From an uncultured Candidatus Actinomarina sp. (GTDB taxonomy: Bacteria; Actinomycetota; Acidimicrobiia; Actinomarinales; Actinomarinaceae): a stretch of 43,439 nt of DNA. Shown one piece after another: positions 9,109-17,986 of the stretch. Numbering within the stretch: position 1 is the first letter of the stretch; each line of letters opens with the position of its first letter. Both the position numbers and the translations under genes were made by a program. The stretch lies in NCBI GenBank assembly GCA_902610815.1, contig CACLXG010000006.1, positions 1-43,439 on the forward strand, written 5' to 3'. The notes beneath the pieces were generated by a model. The model was not told where the DNA came from. It ran no database searches and was given only the letters and a program-made list of their open reading frames with translations.

Positions 9109-10309
9109 ATCCTATTTTTCCTACATTATAAGACCAAAGAAAATATTTGTTATCTTTAGGTACCAAACAAGAAACTCCAAGATTATTTGGAATCGTAAAT
9201 GCTGATGCTGCTTTTGAATCCGGAGATTTAATTAAATTTGTAATTGCTGATTTAATAGTTCCTCCATGGCTTGCCATTAATAACTTTTTCTTTTCAAGAT
9301 CGCTTATAAGATTTTCAACTCTTTTTCCTGCTTCATGTATTGACTCTCCATCAATGCCATATTTAGTTTTATGATTTATAAATAATGCTTCTATAAAGTT
9401 TTCTTGATACTTGTTTAGTATCTCAGAAGTCGTTAAGCCTTCCCACTGGCCCAGATTCATCTCGGTTAACTCGTCAGAAATTTCAATGTTGTTTTCGGTG
9501 ATTAAGGAAAGAGTTTGGTTTGCTCTTTTGTATGGAGAGGAAATATAAAGATCATAATTTTTAAATAAACCTTTTAAAAGACTCGCCTCTTTTATTCCCG
9601 TTTCATTCAAAGGGTTATCTATATGACCTTGCCAAATACCTTCTAAATTTGAATCAGTCTGCCCATGTCTGATAAATGTTATTGCATTATCTTTAGATTT
9701 AGCTGGAAAATCTATATTCTCTTTGCTCAAATGAATTGAATCATTAAATTTATTTACTTGTGTAACTGTTTCTCTTTTCACAATTGTTGAAATTGAAGTA
9801 TTTGTAATATCTCCTATTGGAAAAGGATATGTGTTAAACCCTAATGTCAAACCTATGGCAGTGCCTATAAAAAATCCATGTGTAACAACAACAGTTTCTG
9901 AATCTTCTTCTGTCTGATCAAAAATGTATTCTAACTCGTTCCTAACTCTGTCTTTAAATTCTTGTACCGACTCACCATTAGGAAATTGAAAAGAGTCATT
10001 TTGGAGGGATTGAAAAATTTCATGATTTGAAGTGTAGGTGTCTTTCACAGACATTCCTGTAAAGTCGCCGACATTAATCTCTCTAAGATTATCTCTAAGA
10101 ACTGGAGAACTAGACAAAAATGAGGCTGTTTGAGACGCTCTTTTTAAATCAGAAGAGAAAACTTTCGTGACTCTACTGTTTATCCTTTCAGATAATAATT
10201 TGGCTTGTTCTAACCCTTTTTTATTTAAAGGTGTGTCAGTGTGTCCTTGCCAAACTTTTAGTGCATTCTGCTCAGTTTCACCATGTCTTATGAAATGAAC
10301 TGTTTTCAA
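9083..10309 (-). CDS. tandem histidine phosphatase (two phosphoglycerate mutase-like domains)
   Basis: A 408-residue protein made of two complete histidine-phosphatase domains in a row. Domain 1 (residues 1 to about 180) has the RHGE motif at 8-11 and a second catalytic histidine at 144 (VVTHGFF). Domain 2 (about 207-408) has RHGQ at 214-217 and its second histidine at 348 (MASHGG). Both also carry a WQGHxDxPLN segment right after the RHG motif, so they look like an internal duplication. Both active sites appear intact. It lies 5 bases after hppA and overlaps the glycosyltransferase by 26 bases. Family members remove phosphate from sugars, phosphoglycerates or cofactors; the substrate here is unknown. 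Confidence 0.88.
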   Translation of the reverse strand: MKTVHFIRHGETEQNALKVWQGHTDTPLNKKGLEQAKLLSERINSRVTKVFSSDLKRASQTASFLSSSPVLRDNLREINVGDFTGMSVKDTYTSNHEIFQSLQNDSFQFPNGESVQEFKDRVRNELEYIFDQTEEDSETVVVTHGFFIGTAIGLTLGFNTYPFPIGDITNTSISTIVKRETVTQVNKFNDSIHLSKENIDFPAKSKDNAITFIRHGQTDSNLEGIWQGHIDNPLNETGIKEASLLKGLFKNYDLYISSPYKRANQTLSLITENNIEISDELTEMNLGQWEGLTTSEILNKYQENFIEALFINHKTKYGIDGESIHEAGKRVENLISDLEKKKLLMASHGGTIKSAITNLIKSPDSKAASAFTIPNNLGVSCLVPKDNKYFLWSYNVGKIGYENISYNK

Positions 10310-10314
10310 TTAAT

Positions 10315-12348
10315 TTAAAAAGCAGATGCAAATATAAGGCTTACAATTGTCATAACTTTGATGACAATATTCATTGCTGGACCAGATGTATCCTTAAATG
10401 GATCGCCTATTGTATCTCCAATTACAGCAGCTTTATGTTCGTCAGAACCCTTTCCTGCTCCACCTCCAGCTTCAATATATTTTTTTGCGTTATCCCAAGC
10501 CCCACCAGAGTTTGCCATAAATATTGCCAAGAGAAACCCAGTAACCAACGACCCAGCTAAGAAACCTCCGAGTGCTTCCTTATCCCAAAAACCAATTATT
10601 AATGGAAGAGCAATAGCTAAGCCACCTGGAAGAAGCATTTCTTTTAATGCCGCCGTTGTAGCTATGTCTACACATTTTGTGTAGTCAGGAACAACTCCTT
10701 CTTTACCTTCTCTCAAACCAGGAATCTCATTAAACTGTCGTCTAACTTCTTCAATCATTTTAAATGCTGCTCTTCCTACTGCGTTAATGGTCATAGCGGC
10801 AAACAAAAATGGGAACATACCTCCCAAAAATAAACCTAAAGTTACTTCCACCTCTGTAATATCTAATTTTTCGATACCTGCACTTTGCACAAAAGCTGAG
10901 AATAAAGCTAATGCGGTAACTGCTGCAGATCCAATTGCAAATCCTTTTGCGATTGCAGCTGTTGTATTTCCTAGCGAGTCTAATTCATCGGTCGCTTCTC
11001 TAACTTCTGGAGGTAGGTGTGCCATTTCAGCAATTCCGCCAGCATTATCAGCGATTGGACCATAAGCATCTACTGCGACAGTTATGCCTAATGTTGACAA
11101 AACTCCAATTGCTGCAATAGCAATACCATAGATACCACCATCAGCACCCAATGCCCAGTCTCCTGCTGTGTAAGCACCATAAATTCCAAAAACAACTACA
11201 ACTACCGAAAAAGCTGCTGATCGCATACCCTCAGATATACCTGATAACACAAGCGTCGCTGGACCAGTCTTTGCTTGATCTGCAATATTTTTAACAATTG
11301 AATAATGATCAGATGTAAACCACTCTGAAATTTGACCTACTAATAATCCGACACCAAGCCCAATGATGACTGAGAAAAATAATCCTATTGGGTTTTCTGC
11401 ATAATCAGCGAACATAAAGTCACTAAGAAAATAAACACCAACAACAGTCAGTACTGCCGCACTATATGTACCTCTATGAAGAGCTTGTGCAAGCTTTCCT
11501 TCTTTAGGAACAACTAAAAATGAAGAGAGAATTGATGCTCCCATTCCTATTGTTCCCACGGCTAGTGGAAAAAGTAATAAAGAAGGAAGTACACTTTGTC
11601 CAGCAAAAACAATTGCAGCATAAGCTAGTGGAGCAACAAGTGAGCCGACATAGCTTTCAAAGAGGTCTGCACCCATTCCTGCAACGTCACCAACATTATC
11701 TCCAACATTATCAGCTATAGTGGCGGGGTTTCTTGGATCATCCTCAGGTATTCCTGCTTCAACCTTACCTACTAAGTCTGCGCCTACATCTGCTGCTTTT
11801 GTATAAATTCCACCGCCAACCCTTGCGAAAAGAGCTATTGATGAACCTCCAAGACCTATTGCTGCTAGTACGTCATATCCATTAGGAAGATCCAGTACTT
11901 CAATAAATAACAAATATCCTAACGCTACTCCCAGTAATCCTAAACCTGCAACTGTGAAGCCCATAACTGCTCCACCTCTAAATGCTACGGGTAGTGCTTT
12001 AAGAGTGCCACCGTCCCTGGCAGCTTCTGTAGTTCTACCGTTTGCTGCAGTTGCAATTCTCATACCAACGAATCCTGCTAGTGAAGAAAGTAATGCGCCT
12101 GCAATGAATGCTAAAGAACCCCATGGATAGCCCCACTCAGTAAGTGTGGAAATCAAGATAGCTAAAATTACAACAAATACACTAATCCATGAATACATTC
12201 TTTTTAAAAAAGCCATTGAACCTTGCCTAATGGCGGTAGAAAGCTCTTCTACTCTTAAGTCAGTTACTTTTATTGATAAAACTTTATTTGCGTAAAAAGC
12301 TGCAAGTACAAGCCCAGCAGCAGCGGCAATCATAGAATTAACTAGCAT
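10315..12348 (-). CDS. hppA: membrane-bound ion-translocating pyrophosphatase
   Basis: A 677-residue membrane pyrophosphatase with about 16 membrane helices that couples hydrolysis of PPi to pumping H+ (or Na+). The hydrolytic centre is recognisable in DVGADLVGKVEAG, DDPRNPATIADNVGDNVGD, and the C-terminal GDTIGDPFKDTSGPAMN. The motif GNTTAAIAKG carries alanine where potassium-independent enzymes carry lysine (NTTK), so this should be a K+-dependent member. The ion pumped cannot be decided by eye. It would recover energy from PPi made in biosynthesis, useful in a streamlined heterotroph. A purine-rich Shine-Dalgarno-like sequence (AAGGGG) precedes the ATG by 6 bases. Confidence 0.97.
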   Translation of the reverse strand: MLVNSMIAAAAGLVLAAFYANKVLSIKVTDLRVEELSTAIRQGSMAFLKRMYSWISVFVVILAILISTLTEWGYPWGSLAFIAGALLSSLAGFVGMRIATAANGRTTEAARDGGTLKALPVAFRGGAVMGFTVAGLGLLGVALGYLLFIEVLDLPNGYDVLAAIGLGGSSIALFARVGGGIYTKAADVGADLVGKVEAGIPEDDPRNPATIADNVGDNVGDVAGMGADLFESYVGSLVAPLAYAAIVFAGQSVLPSLLLFPLAVGTIGMGASILSSFLVVPKEGKLAQALHRGTYSAAVLTVVGVYFLSDFMFADYAENPIGLFFSVIIGLGVGLLVGQISEWFTSDHYSIVKNIADQAKTGPATLVLSGISEGMRSAAFSVVVVVFGIYGAYTAGDWALGADGGIYGIAIAAIGVLSTLGITVAVDAYGPIADNAGGIAEMAHLPPEVREATDELDSLGNTTAAIAKGFAIGSAAVTALALFSAFVQSAGIEKLDITEVEVTLGLFLGGMFPFLFAAMTINAVGRAAFKMIEEVRRQFNEIPGLREGKEGVVPDYTKCVDIATTAALKEMLLPGGLAIALPLIIGFWDKEALGGFLAGSLVTGFLLAIFMANSGGAWDNAKKYIEAGGGAGKGSDEHKAAVIGDTIGDPFKDTSGPAMNIVIKVMTIVSLIFASAF

Positions 12349-12354
12349 TTATTT

Positions 12355-12360
12355 CCCCTT
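12355..12360 (-). promoter_or_regulatory. Shine-Dalgarno-like site of hppA
   Basis: Read on the reverse strand, AAGGGG lies 6 bases before the hppA ATG (12346-12348). It is one of the few clear ribosome binding sites in the window, where many first genes seem to be leaderless, and it supports the chosen start. Confidence 0.5.
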
Positions 12361-12383
12361 ATTATGACTCATAATATGATACT

Positions 12384-12402
12384 AAAAATCCAATTTATTG
12401 GA
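12384..12402 (-). terminator. possible weak terminator after the CPA2 antiporter gene
   Basis: The sequence TCCAA-TAAA-TTGGA (reverse strand, 12402 to 12389) can form a 5-bp hairpin with a 4-base loop, followed by five U. It lies 9 bases past the antiporter stop codon, between that gene and hppA. The stem is short, so this is only a candidate. Confidence 0.3.
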
Positions 12403-12411
12403 GTGTTTTTA

Positions 12412-13638
12412 CTACTCAACGACAGGTGTTTCAAACCTCTCGTCATCATCTCTTTCTGATAATGGTACTTTTTGTAAGATTCTATTCAACAAAATAGGAG
12501 CGATTACTGTTGTAACAATTACCATCCATATAATTATTGAGATAATATCGCCTGTAATTATGTCTGATAGTGTGGTTGTAGCAACTGCAACAAATATCAG
12601 CCCAACCTCTCCTCTTGGAGACATCCCTATTCCAATCAAAGAAGTATTTAAACCTTTACCCATCGCTCCAAGAGCTGAAACGTATTTACCAACAAACGCT
12701 AAAAGACTAACTAGCATTCCATATAAAAATACATCAAGAGAAGCTAAAGTTTGAATGTTTACTTCGGAACCAATATATACAAAAAAGATTGGAACAAGTA
12801 AAAAGTTTAGAGGCTTCATCTCATCTCTAATTCTATGAGTCATGCCTGATTCACCAGCAACTACACCCCCTGCAAATGCTCCTACAATAGGATGAAGTCC
12901 TACAAAGTGGGCTGCTGCACCAAGCAACATTGCAAATATAAAACTACCAGTTACAAACGTTCCAGGTGATGGAATTTTTACAAAGAAGTTAAATATTGGT
13001 TTGGAAAGTTTTCTTCCAACAATTACTACTGCAACTAAAAAACCGATTGCCTTTGCGCTGATTATTCCAAGATCAACTATTGAGAAATCTCCTGAACTTC
13101 CTAGAACCCCCGCAACAACAGTAAGAATTAATAAACCTAAAATATCATCTACAACTGCTGCACCTATGATTGTTTTTGCTTCTCTTGATTTTAAAGCACC
13201 TAAGTCTCCAAACACTCTGGCAGTAATGCCTACTGAAGTTGCTGTCATTGCTGCACCTACGAATAAAGCTATTCCGAACTGATCTTCTCCTCCTAAATTT
13301 AGTGCATAGATTGAGCCAAAGCCCAAAGCAAATGGTGCTACAACACCAATTAATGCTACAAGAAGAGAAGTTGAGCCTAATTCTATAAACTCGTCTAAAT
13401 TAGTTTCTAATCCTACTTCAAACAGCAAAAGAACTACACCAATCTCAGCTAAAGTAGACACAACATCTCCAGATTCAAAATGTGGAAGAAGGCCTAGTCC
13501 GTAATAACCAATAATGATTCCGATGACTAACTCACCTATTACTGCAGGTTGATTAATTCTTCTCATTAATTCTGCACCGAACTTAGCGGCTATTAATATA
13601 ATCGCTATTTCTAAGAACTTTTCAATAATTGTCTCCAT
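12412..13638 (-). CDS. CPA2 family cation/proton antiporter (KefB/GerN/NapA type)
   Basis: A 408-residue integral membrane protein with about 12 to 13 hydrophobic segments of the monovalent cation:proton antiporter-2 family. The ion-site pair of aspartates is visible in GAAVVDDILGLL near residues 161-167, and GLILLFEVGLETNL-like helices occur near 69-82. A double aspartate suggests electrogenic exchange of Na+ for protons. There is no C-terminal TrkA-N nucleotide-binding domain, so it is the short form rather than a KefB channel. It stands upstream of hppA in the same direction. Its own -10 box (TAGAAT) lies 8 bases before the ATG. Confidence 0.9.
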   Translation of the reverse strand: METIIEKFLEIAIILIAAKFGAELMRRINQPAVIGELVIGIIIGYYGLGLLPHFESGDVVSTLAEIGVVLLLFEVGLETNLDEFIELGSTSLLVALIGVVAPFALGFGSIYALNLGGEDQFGIALFVGAAMTATSVGITARVFGDLGALKSREAKTIIGAAVVDDILGLLILTVVAGVLGSSGDFSIVDLGIISAKAIGFLVAVVIVGRKLSKPIFNFFVKIPSPGTFVTGSFIFAMLLGAAAHFVGLHPIVGAFAGGVVAGESGMTHRIRDEMKPLNFLLVPIFFVYIGSEVNIQTLASLDVFLYGMLVSLLAFVGKYVSALGAMGKGLNTSLIGIGMSPRGEVGLIFVAVATTTLSDIITGDIISIIIWMVIVTTVIAPILLNRILQKVPLSERDDDERFETPVVE

Positions 13639-13646
13639 GATGCTTT

Positions 13647-13652
13647 ATTCTA
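13647..13652 (-). promoter_or_regulatory. -10 box of the CPA2 antiporter gene
   Basis: TAGAAT on the reverse strand, 8 bases before the ATG at 13638. This spacing would put the transcript start at or next to the start codon (leaderless). No clear -35 box was seen. Confidence 0.45.
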
Positions 13653-13719
13653 AATGAGCAGAGATTAAATGATAATAAAACAAAAAACATCCCTATGGAT
13701 TAAATGCAGAAAAAAAATA

Positions 13720-13725
13720 TATAAT
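13720..13725 (+). promoter_or_regulatory. -10 box of leuCD
   Basis: A perfect TATAAT lies 11 bases before the leuC ATG, so the predicted leader is only about 4-5 bases. There is no room for a T-box or leucine attenuator between this site and the gene. Confidence 0.55.
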
Positions 13726-13736
13726 TTATATCTGAA

Positions 13737-15134
13737 ATGGGAAAAACATTATTTGAAAAAATCTGGGATAGACACTTAGTTGCGTCTATAGATGAGAGTA
13801 CAAATTTAGTATTTATAGATTTACATCTTGTACATGAAGTAACATCCCCTCAGGCGTTTGACAGCTTGAGGCTAGCTGGTAGAAAAGTTAAACATCCTGA
13901 AATGACTCTTGCAACAGTAGATCATGGTGTCCCAACTTCAAATAGGCTACTGGGAATAAAAGATCCGCTCTCTAAAATCCAGATTGAAGCTTTAGAAAAT
14001 AATTGTAAGGAATTTGGAGTTACATTATTCGGTATTAATGATCCTCGTCAAGGAATCGTACATGTTATAGGACCAGAACAAGGAATAACCCAACCAGGAA
14101 TGACAATTGTTTGTGGTGATAGCCATACAGCAACTCATGGAGCATTCGGTGCACTAGCTTTTGGTATAGGAACTTCAGAAGTAGAACATGTTTTAGCTAC
14201 ACAAACATTGGCAATGGAAAAACCCAAAACAATGAAAGTTGAAGTAATTGGAGATGTATCTGAAGGTGTAGGACCAAAAGATATAATTTTAGGAATAATC
14301 AGAAAAATTGGAACTGGTGGTGGAGCCGGTCATGTTATTGAATATGTAGGTGATGTTATTCAAAATATGAGTATGGAAAACAGAATGACTATCTGCAATA
14401 TGTCAATTGAAGGAGGGGCTAGAGCAGGAATGATTGCTCCAGATGAGGTAGCTTTCAATTATCTAAAAGAGAAAAATTATGCTCCTAAGGGTTCTGACTG
14501 GGATGATGCAATTGCTGAATGGGGAGATTTATACTCTGATGAAGATGCTGAGTTTGATAAAGTTGTAACAATAAATGCTGATGAACTTGAACCATCTATA
14601 TCATGGGGAACAAATCCTTCACAAGTAATTTTTGTTAACGATACAATTCCTCATCCAGATGAATTTAATGAAGAATCTGAAAAAGAAGCAGCATCAAGAG
14701 CTTTGGAATATATGGATCTAAAGCCTGGAGAAAAAATTAGTGAAATCCAATTGGATAGAGTTTTTATTGGTAGTTGCACTAATGGAAGAATCGAAGATTT
14801 AAGAGAAGCTGCAGAAGTAGTCAAAGGGAAAAAAGTTTCGGAAACAATCGGCGCAATGATTGTTCCTGGGTCAACACTCGTTAAAAAACAAGCGGAAGAC
14901 GAAGGATTAGACAGAATATTCATTGAAGCAGGTTTTGACTGGAGAGAAGCAGGTTGCTCAATGTGTTTAGGAATGAATCCAGACATTTTAAGTCCTGGTG
15001 AAAGATGTGCCTCAACATCAAATAGAAACTATGAAGGTAGACAAGGTGCTGGAGGTCGAACTCACCTAGTAAGTCCAAAAATGGCAGCTGCAGCAGCTCT
15101 ATATGGAAAATTTGTTGATATTAGGAATCTGTAA
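13737..15134 (+). CDS. leuC: 3-isopropylmalate dehydratase large subunit
   Basis: A 465-residue aconitase-family subunit. With LeuD it isomerises 2-isopropylmalate to 3-isopropylmalate in leucine synthesis. The [4Fe-4S] ligands are visible as the cysteine in [14 protein letters not shown] and the C-x2-C pair in [11 protein letters not shown]. The [19 protein letters not shown] block is the substrate-binding signature. Length and start ([11 protein letters not shown]) are those of the bacterial enzyme. Its stop codon directly abuts the leuD ATG. leuA and leuB are not in the window, so the leucine genes are split in this genome. Confidence 0.98.
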   Translation: MGKTLFEKIWDRHLVASIDESTNLVFIDLHLVHEVTSPQAFDSLRLAGRKVKHPEMTLATVDHGVPTSNRLLGIKDPLSKIQIEALENNCKEFGVTLFGINDPRQGIVHVIGPEQGITQPGMTIVCGDSHTATHGAFGALAFGIGTSEVEHVLATQTLAMEKPKTMKVEVIGDVSEGVGPKDIILGIIRKIGTGGGAGHVIEYVGDVIQNMSMENRMTICNMSIEGGARAGMIAPDEVAFNYLKEKNYAPKGSDWDDAIAEWGDLYSDEDAEFDKVVTINADELEPSISWGTNPSQVIFVNDTIPHPDEFNEESEKEAASRALEYMDLKPGEKISEIQLDRVFIGSCTNGRIEDLREAAEVVKGKKVSETIGAMIVPGSTLVKKQAEDEGLDRIFIEAGFDWREAGCSMCLGMNPDILSPGERCASTSNRNYEGRQGAGGRTHLVSPKMAAAAALYGKFVDIRNL

Positions 15135-15722
15135 ATGAAGAAATTAAGCACCATTGATTCAACGATGCTTCCACTTAATATGTCTAATGTTGACACCGAT
15201 CAAATAATGCCCAAACAATTTCTTAAGCGTGTTGAGCGCTCAGGTTATGGTGAGTTCTTATTTTATGATTGGAAGAAAGAGCCTGATTTTCCTCTAAATA
15301 ATGAAGCATATCAAGGGTCAAAAGTTTTAGTAGCTGGAGATAATTTTGGAACTGGTTCTTCTAGGGAGCATGCACCTTGGGGCTTACAAGATTTTGGGTT
15401 CGATGCGGTAATTTCAACTAAATTTGCTGATATTTTTAGATTAAATTCAATCAATATTGGTCTTGTGCCTATAGAGACAAGTCAAGAAAATATAGATGTG
15501 CTTTTTGCAAAAATTGAAGTTAATCCAAAAACTAAAATCGAAATCTCCATAGAAAATAAAACAGTTCAATGTGAGGAAATAACATTTTCATTTGATTTAG
15601 ATGATTTTTCTCAAAAACGAATCCTTGAAGGTTTAGACAAAATTGATATTACATTGCGCTACACAGATCAAATAGATAGCTTCAGTAAATCTAGAAAAAA
15701 ATGGATGCCTAAACTAGTTTAG
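15135..15722 (+). CDS. leuD: 3-isopropylmalate dehydratase small subunit
   Basis: A 195-residue swivelling-domain subunit that completes the active site of LeuC. The diagnostic segments are NVDTDQIMPKQFL near residues 19-31 and GDNFGTGSSREHAPWGL near 71-87, where the SSREH loop binds substrate carboxylates. The ATG follows the leuC stop with no intervening base, so the two are translated together. The 3' end overlaps the convergent alanine dehydrogenase gene by 14 bases. Confidence 0.98.
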   Translation: MKKLSTIDSTMLPLNMSNVDTDQIMPKQFLKRVERSGYGEFLFYDWKKEPDFPLNNEAYQGSKVLVAGDNFGTGSSREHAPWGLQDFGFDAVISTKFADIFRLNSINIGLVPIETSQENIDVLFAKIEVNPKTKIEISIENKTVQCEEITFSFDLDDFSQKRILEGLDKIDITLRYTDQIDSFSKSRKKWMPKLV

Positions 15723-16812
15723 ACAAAGTTAAACTTAAGCTGTCTGCGACCTCTTCCGATAACAAAAGTCCATTGTGTATTTGTAGTGACGGTCTTAAGC
15801 TTTCGTTATTTTTGTACTCATCAAACCAATTTTCAACTAAAAGATAATCAACATATTTTTGTAAATTTGTTGATAACTCAATAGAAGAGGTTCTAGGAAC
15901 TGCGCCTGGTAAGTTTGCAATTGCAGAAACAATGACACCACTTCTTATTTCAAAAGGTTCACTATGAGTATTGGGCTTAACACCTTCAACGCAACCACCT
16001 TGATCAATAGCAACATCTACTATGACAGAACCCTTTTCCATCGAATTTATATCTTCTTCTGTAATTACAATTGGAGGCTTTCTTCCAGGTAATAAAACTG
16101 CACCTACAACTAAATCAGCAGACCTAATTGCGTTTGTAGCTGACTCACTTCCACTGACTAAAGTGGTGATGTTTTCTCCATACTGATTCTTTAACTCATT
16201 CAAAATATCTTCATTTATATCAATCGCAGTAACAGATGCACCAACCTGAATAGATTTATGAATTGAGCTTCTACCAACTTCGCCACAACCAATAACAGTA
16301 ACTTTTGAATTTCTTTCATCAGATATTGATGAAAGAAGCAGTCCTTTCCCTTTTGAAGAGTATTCTAAAAATTGCATACCTTTCTGGATTGCTAGATTAC
16401 CAGCAATTTTTGACATAGGAATTAGCAGTGGATACTCTTTCCCACTCATAATCATTTCAGTAGCAATTCCTGTTAATTTTTTTTCTAATAGTATTTTTGT
16501 AAGCGAAAGATTTGATGCAAGATGAAGATAACCAAATAATACATGTTCAGAATTTAAGAGTTCAAACTCTTCAGATTGAGGTTCTTTGACTTTACAAATT
16601 ATTTGTGCGGTTCCATAAAGTTCTTCTGCTGAAGACACAATTTTTGCTCCAGCTTGTTTATAGTCTTCATCAGTAAAACCAGAGCCAACTCCGGCTTGTG
16701 TTTCAACAAAAATATCTGCTAAACCAGTAAATTGAGTTAAATGTTCAGGAATTAAAGCAACTCTGCCTTCGTCCTGTTTTACTTCTTTTGGTATACCTAG
16801 CTTTTTAATCAT
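15709..16812 (-). CDS. ald: alanine dehydrogenase
   Basis: A 367-residue NAD-dependent enzyme that interconverts L-alanine with pyruvate and ammonium. The opening LGIPKEVKQDEGRVALIPEH is typical. The catalytic lysine is K74 (CKVKEPQ) and the catalytic histidine H96 (GYLHLASN). MSKIAGNLAIQKG follows, then the Rossmann loop VIGCGEVG and a VDVAIDQGG block with the active-site aspartate. I chose the ATG at 16812 rather than the one at 16845 because the conserved start MIKKLGIPKE begins there. It overlaps the end of the dioxygenase gene by 8 bases, implying coupled expression. Confidence 0.96.
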   Translation of the reverse strand: MIKKLGIPKEVKQDEGRVALIPEHLTQFTGLADIFVETQAGVGSGFTDEDYKQAGAKIVSSAEELYGTAQIICKVKEPQSEEFELLNSEHVLFGYLHLASNLSLTKILLEKKLTGIATEMIMSGKEYPLLIPMSKIAGNLAIQKGMQFLEYSSKGKGLLLSSISDERNSKVTVIGCGEVGRSSIHKSIQVGASVTAIDINEDILNELKNQYGENITTLVSGSESATNAIRSADLVVGAVLLPGRKPPIVITEEDINSMEKGSVIVDVAIDQGGCVEGVKPNTHSEPFEIRSGVIVSAIANLPGAVPRTSSIELSTNLQKYVDYLLVENWFDEYKNNESLRPSLQIHNGLLLSEEVADSLSLTLSKLV

Positions 16813-17920
16813 TTGATGGAACTGTTTCTTGTAGGTGCTTATCAAGATACTTCATAAAAGGTGTACCACCCGTTCCAACAATATTTGAGTTTGAATTATT
16901 TGTTAGAGACTGTTCAAAAATATATACTCTTGCATATTCCAGATGCTTATCTCTAAAAGTATGGACTTCATTTATTATTTCATTAATGATCATCCTGGAT
17001 TTTTCATCTATGCTTAGATTTTTTCTTTTATTTTCTGACCATTCATCTAGACCATTGAGTAATTCTCTATGCTCTTTAGGCATATACAATCTCATCTCAT
17101 CCAAGTATTCTCTTAGTGGATCATTGGAATGCGTGACGCCGAGAAGAGCATCGAGTGCGGGAACAATTGAACTTTGTGCTCCTGTTTCACCTCTGAATAG
17201 TTGAGGTTCTCCATTGTAATCTTCAACACCCTCATAAATTACACCCTCTGGTGTAGCAGGGTTATTTTTCCACCCAAAGATGTATGGTCTCACGCGATTG
17301 TAGTAAATAAATGGGTCACATTTTTCAGGCATTCGATTCATAATTGAGTTGATTTTTTTAATACTCTCTAAGGATTTTTCTAATAATGATTTGTCCAAAT
17401 TTTCATCAAGAAAATATGATTTTAAATTTGAAAGTATGACTTTTGCTTCATACTCAATGGCAACATGAATCATTATAAACCAATCTTCATCTACTCCTCC
17501 TAAGAAATTTTGCATGATTACTATATTCTCTAGATCAAAAGGCTTTGTATCATCAAGCATTTTCCAATTATTTAAGGCGTATGATGCATAGGAAAGAATA
17601 GGTGGTCTTTCTAATTTTTCAGATATAGCAAACCATGTTGTAGCAAGCTCTTTAGGGATTGTATTTTCAACATGTTTTTTTCCCCACATATATGCGTGAC
17701 CTATGTAGGAATACAGTAGCATCGCTCTTTCCAATTCACTGATATTTAGATTGCTGATATCTTTTTCTTGCCCTAATTGTTTTACTCTTTCGACAATTTG
17801 TTCATTCGCAAGTACTTTTGGAAGTTCGCTTGCAAGGTTTTCAATATCATCAAAGCTTGCTGGTAGCTTTTCACATATTTGGTTTGGTATAAAACCACTG
17901 TCTAATATTTCTTGATGCAT
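16805..17920 (-). CDS. indoleamine 2,3-dioxygenase family protein
   Basis: A 371-residue heme dioxygenase of the IDO family, which oxidises tryptophan to N-formylkynurenine. Recognisable segments are RPPILSYASYALNNW (105-119), FRGETGAQSSIVPALDALLG (242-261), LDEMRLYMPKEHRELL (273-288), the proximal heme-ligand histidine H326 in FRDKHLEYARVYI, and the glycine-rich VGTGGTPFMKYL loop (348-359) that closes the active site. All of these line up with the animal and fungal enzymes as I know them. The gene opens a two-gene unit with ald. A TATAAT box and an AAGGGG-rich site precede it. Activity on tryptophan rather than another indole is an inference from family. Confidence 0.9.
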   Translation of the reverse strand: MHQEILDSGFIPNQICEKLPASFDDIENLASELPKVLANEQIVERVKQLGQEKDISNLNISELERAMLLYSYIGHAYMWGKKHVENTIPKELATTWFAISEKLERPPILSYASYALNNWKMLDDTKPFDLENIVIMQNFLGGVDEDWFIMIHVAIEYEAKVILSNLKSYFLDENLDKSLLEKSLESIKKINSIMNRMPEKCDPFIYYNRVRPYIFGWKNNPATPEGVIYEGVEDYNGEPQLFRGETGAQSSIVPALDALLGVTHSNDPLREYLDEMRLYMPKEHRELLNGLDEWSENKRKNLSIDEKSRMIINEIINEVHTFRDKHLEYARVYIFEQSLTNNSNSNIVGTGGTPFMKYLDKHLQETVPSND

Positions 17921-17922
17921 TT

Positions 17923-17930
17923 CCCCCCTT
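17923..17930 (-). promoter_or_regulatory. Shine-Dalgarno-like site of the IDO-family gene
   Basis: AAGGGGGG on the reverse strand lies just before the ATG at 17920. With the TATAAT box at 17944-17949 it would give a leader of about 16 bases, which is unlike the leaderless pattern seen at many other starts here. Confidence 0.45.
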
Positions 17931-17943
17931 CAAGATCCGCAGA

Positions 17944-17949
17944 ATTATA
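17944..17949 (-). promoter_or_regulatory. -10 box of the IDO-ald unit
   Basis: A perfect TATAAT on the reverse strand, 23 bases before the dioxygenase ATG. It sits in the short divergent region shared with the photolyase-like gene. Confidence 0.5.
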
Positions 17950-17972
17950 GCTTCTACATTACAATGGTAAAC

Positions 17973-17978
17973 TATTCT
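17973..17978 (+). promoter_or_regulatory. possible -10 box of the photolyase-like gene
   Basis: TATTCT lies 8 bases before the ATG at 17987, consistent with a leaderless start there. It argues against the TTG at 17978, which overlaps the box. Confidence 0.35.
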
Positions 17979-17986
17979 TGGTTAAG

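Noticed and set aside
10787-11065. Forward-strand open frame inside hppA, and similar ones at 13001-13282 and 12398-12754
   Set aside because: These are antisense shadows of highly conserved membrane protein genes with biased codons; they resemble nothing known.
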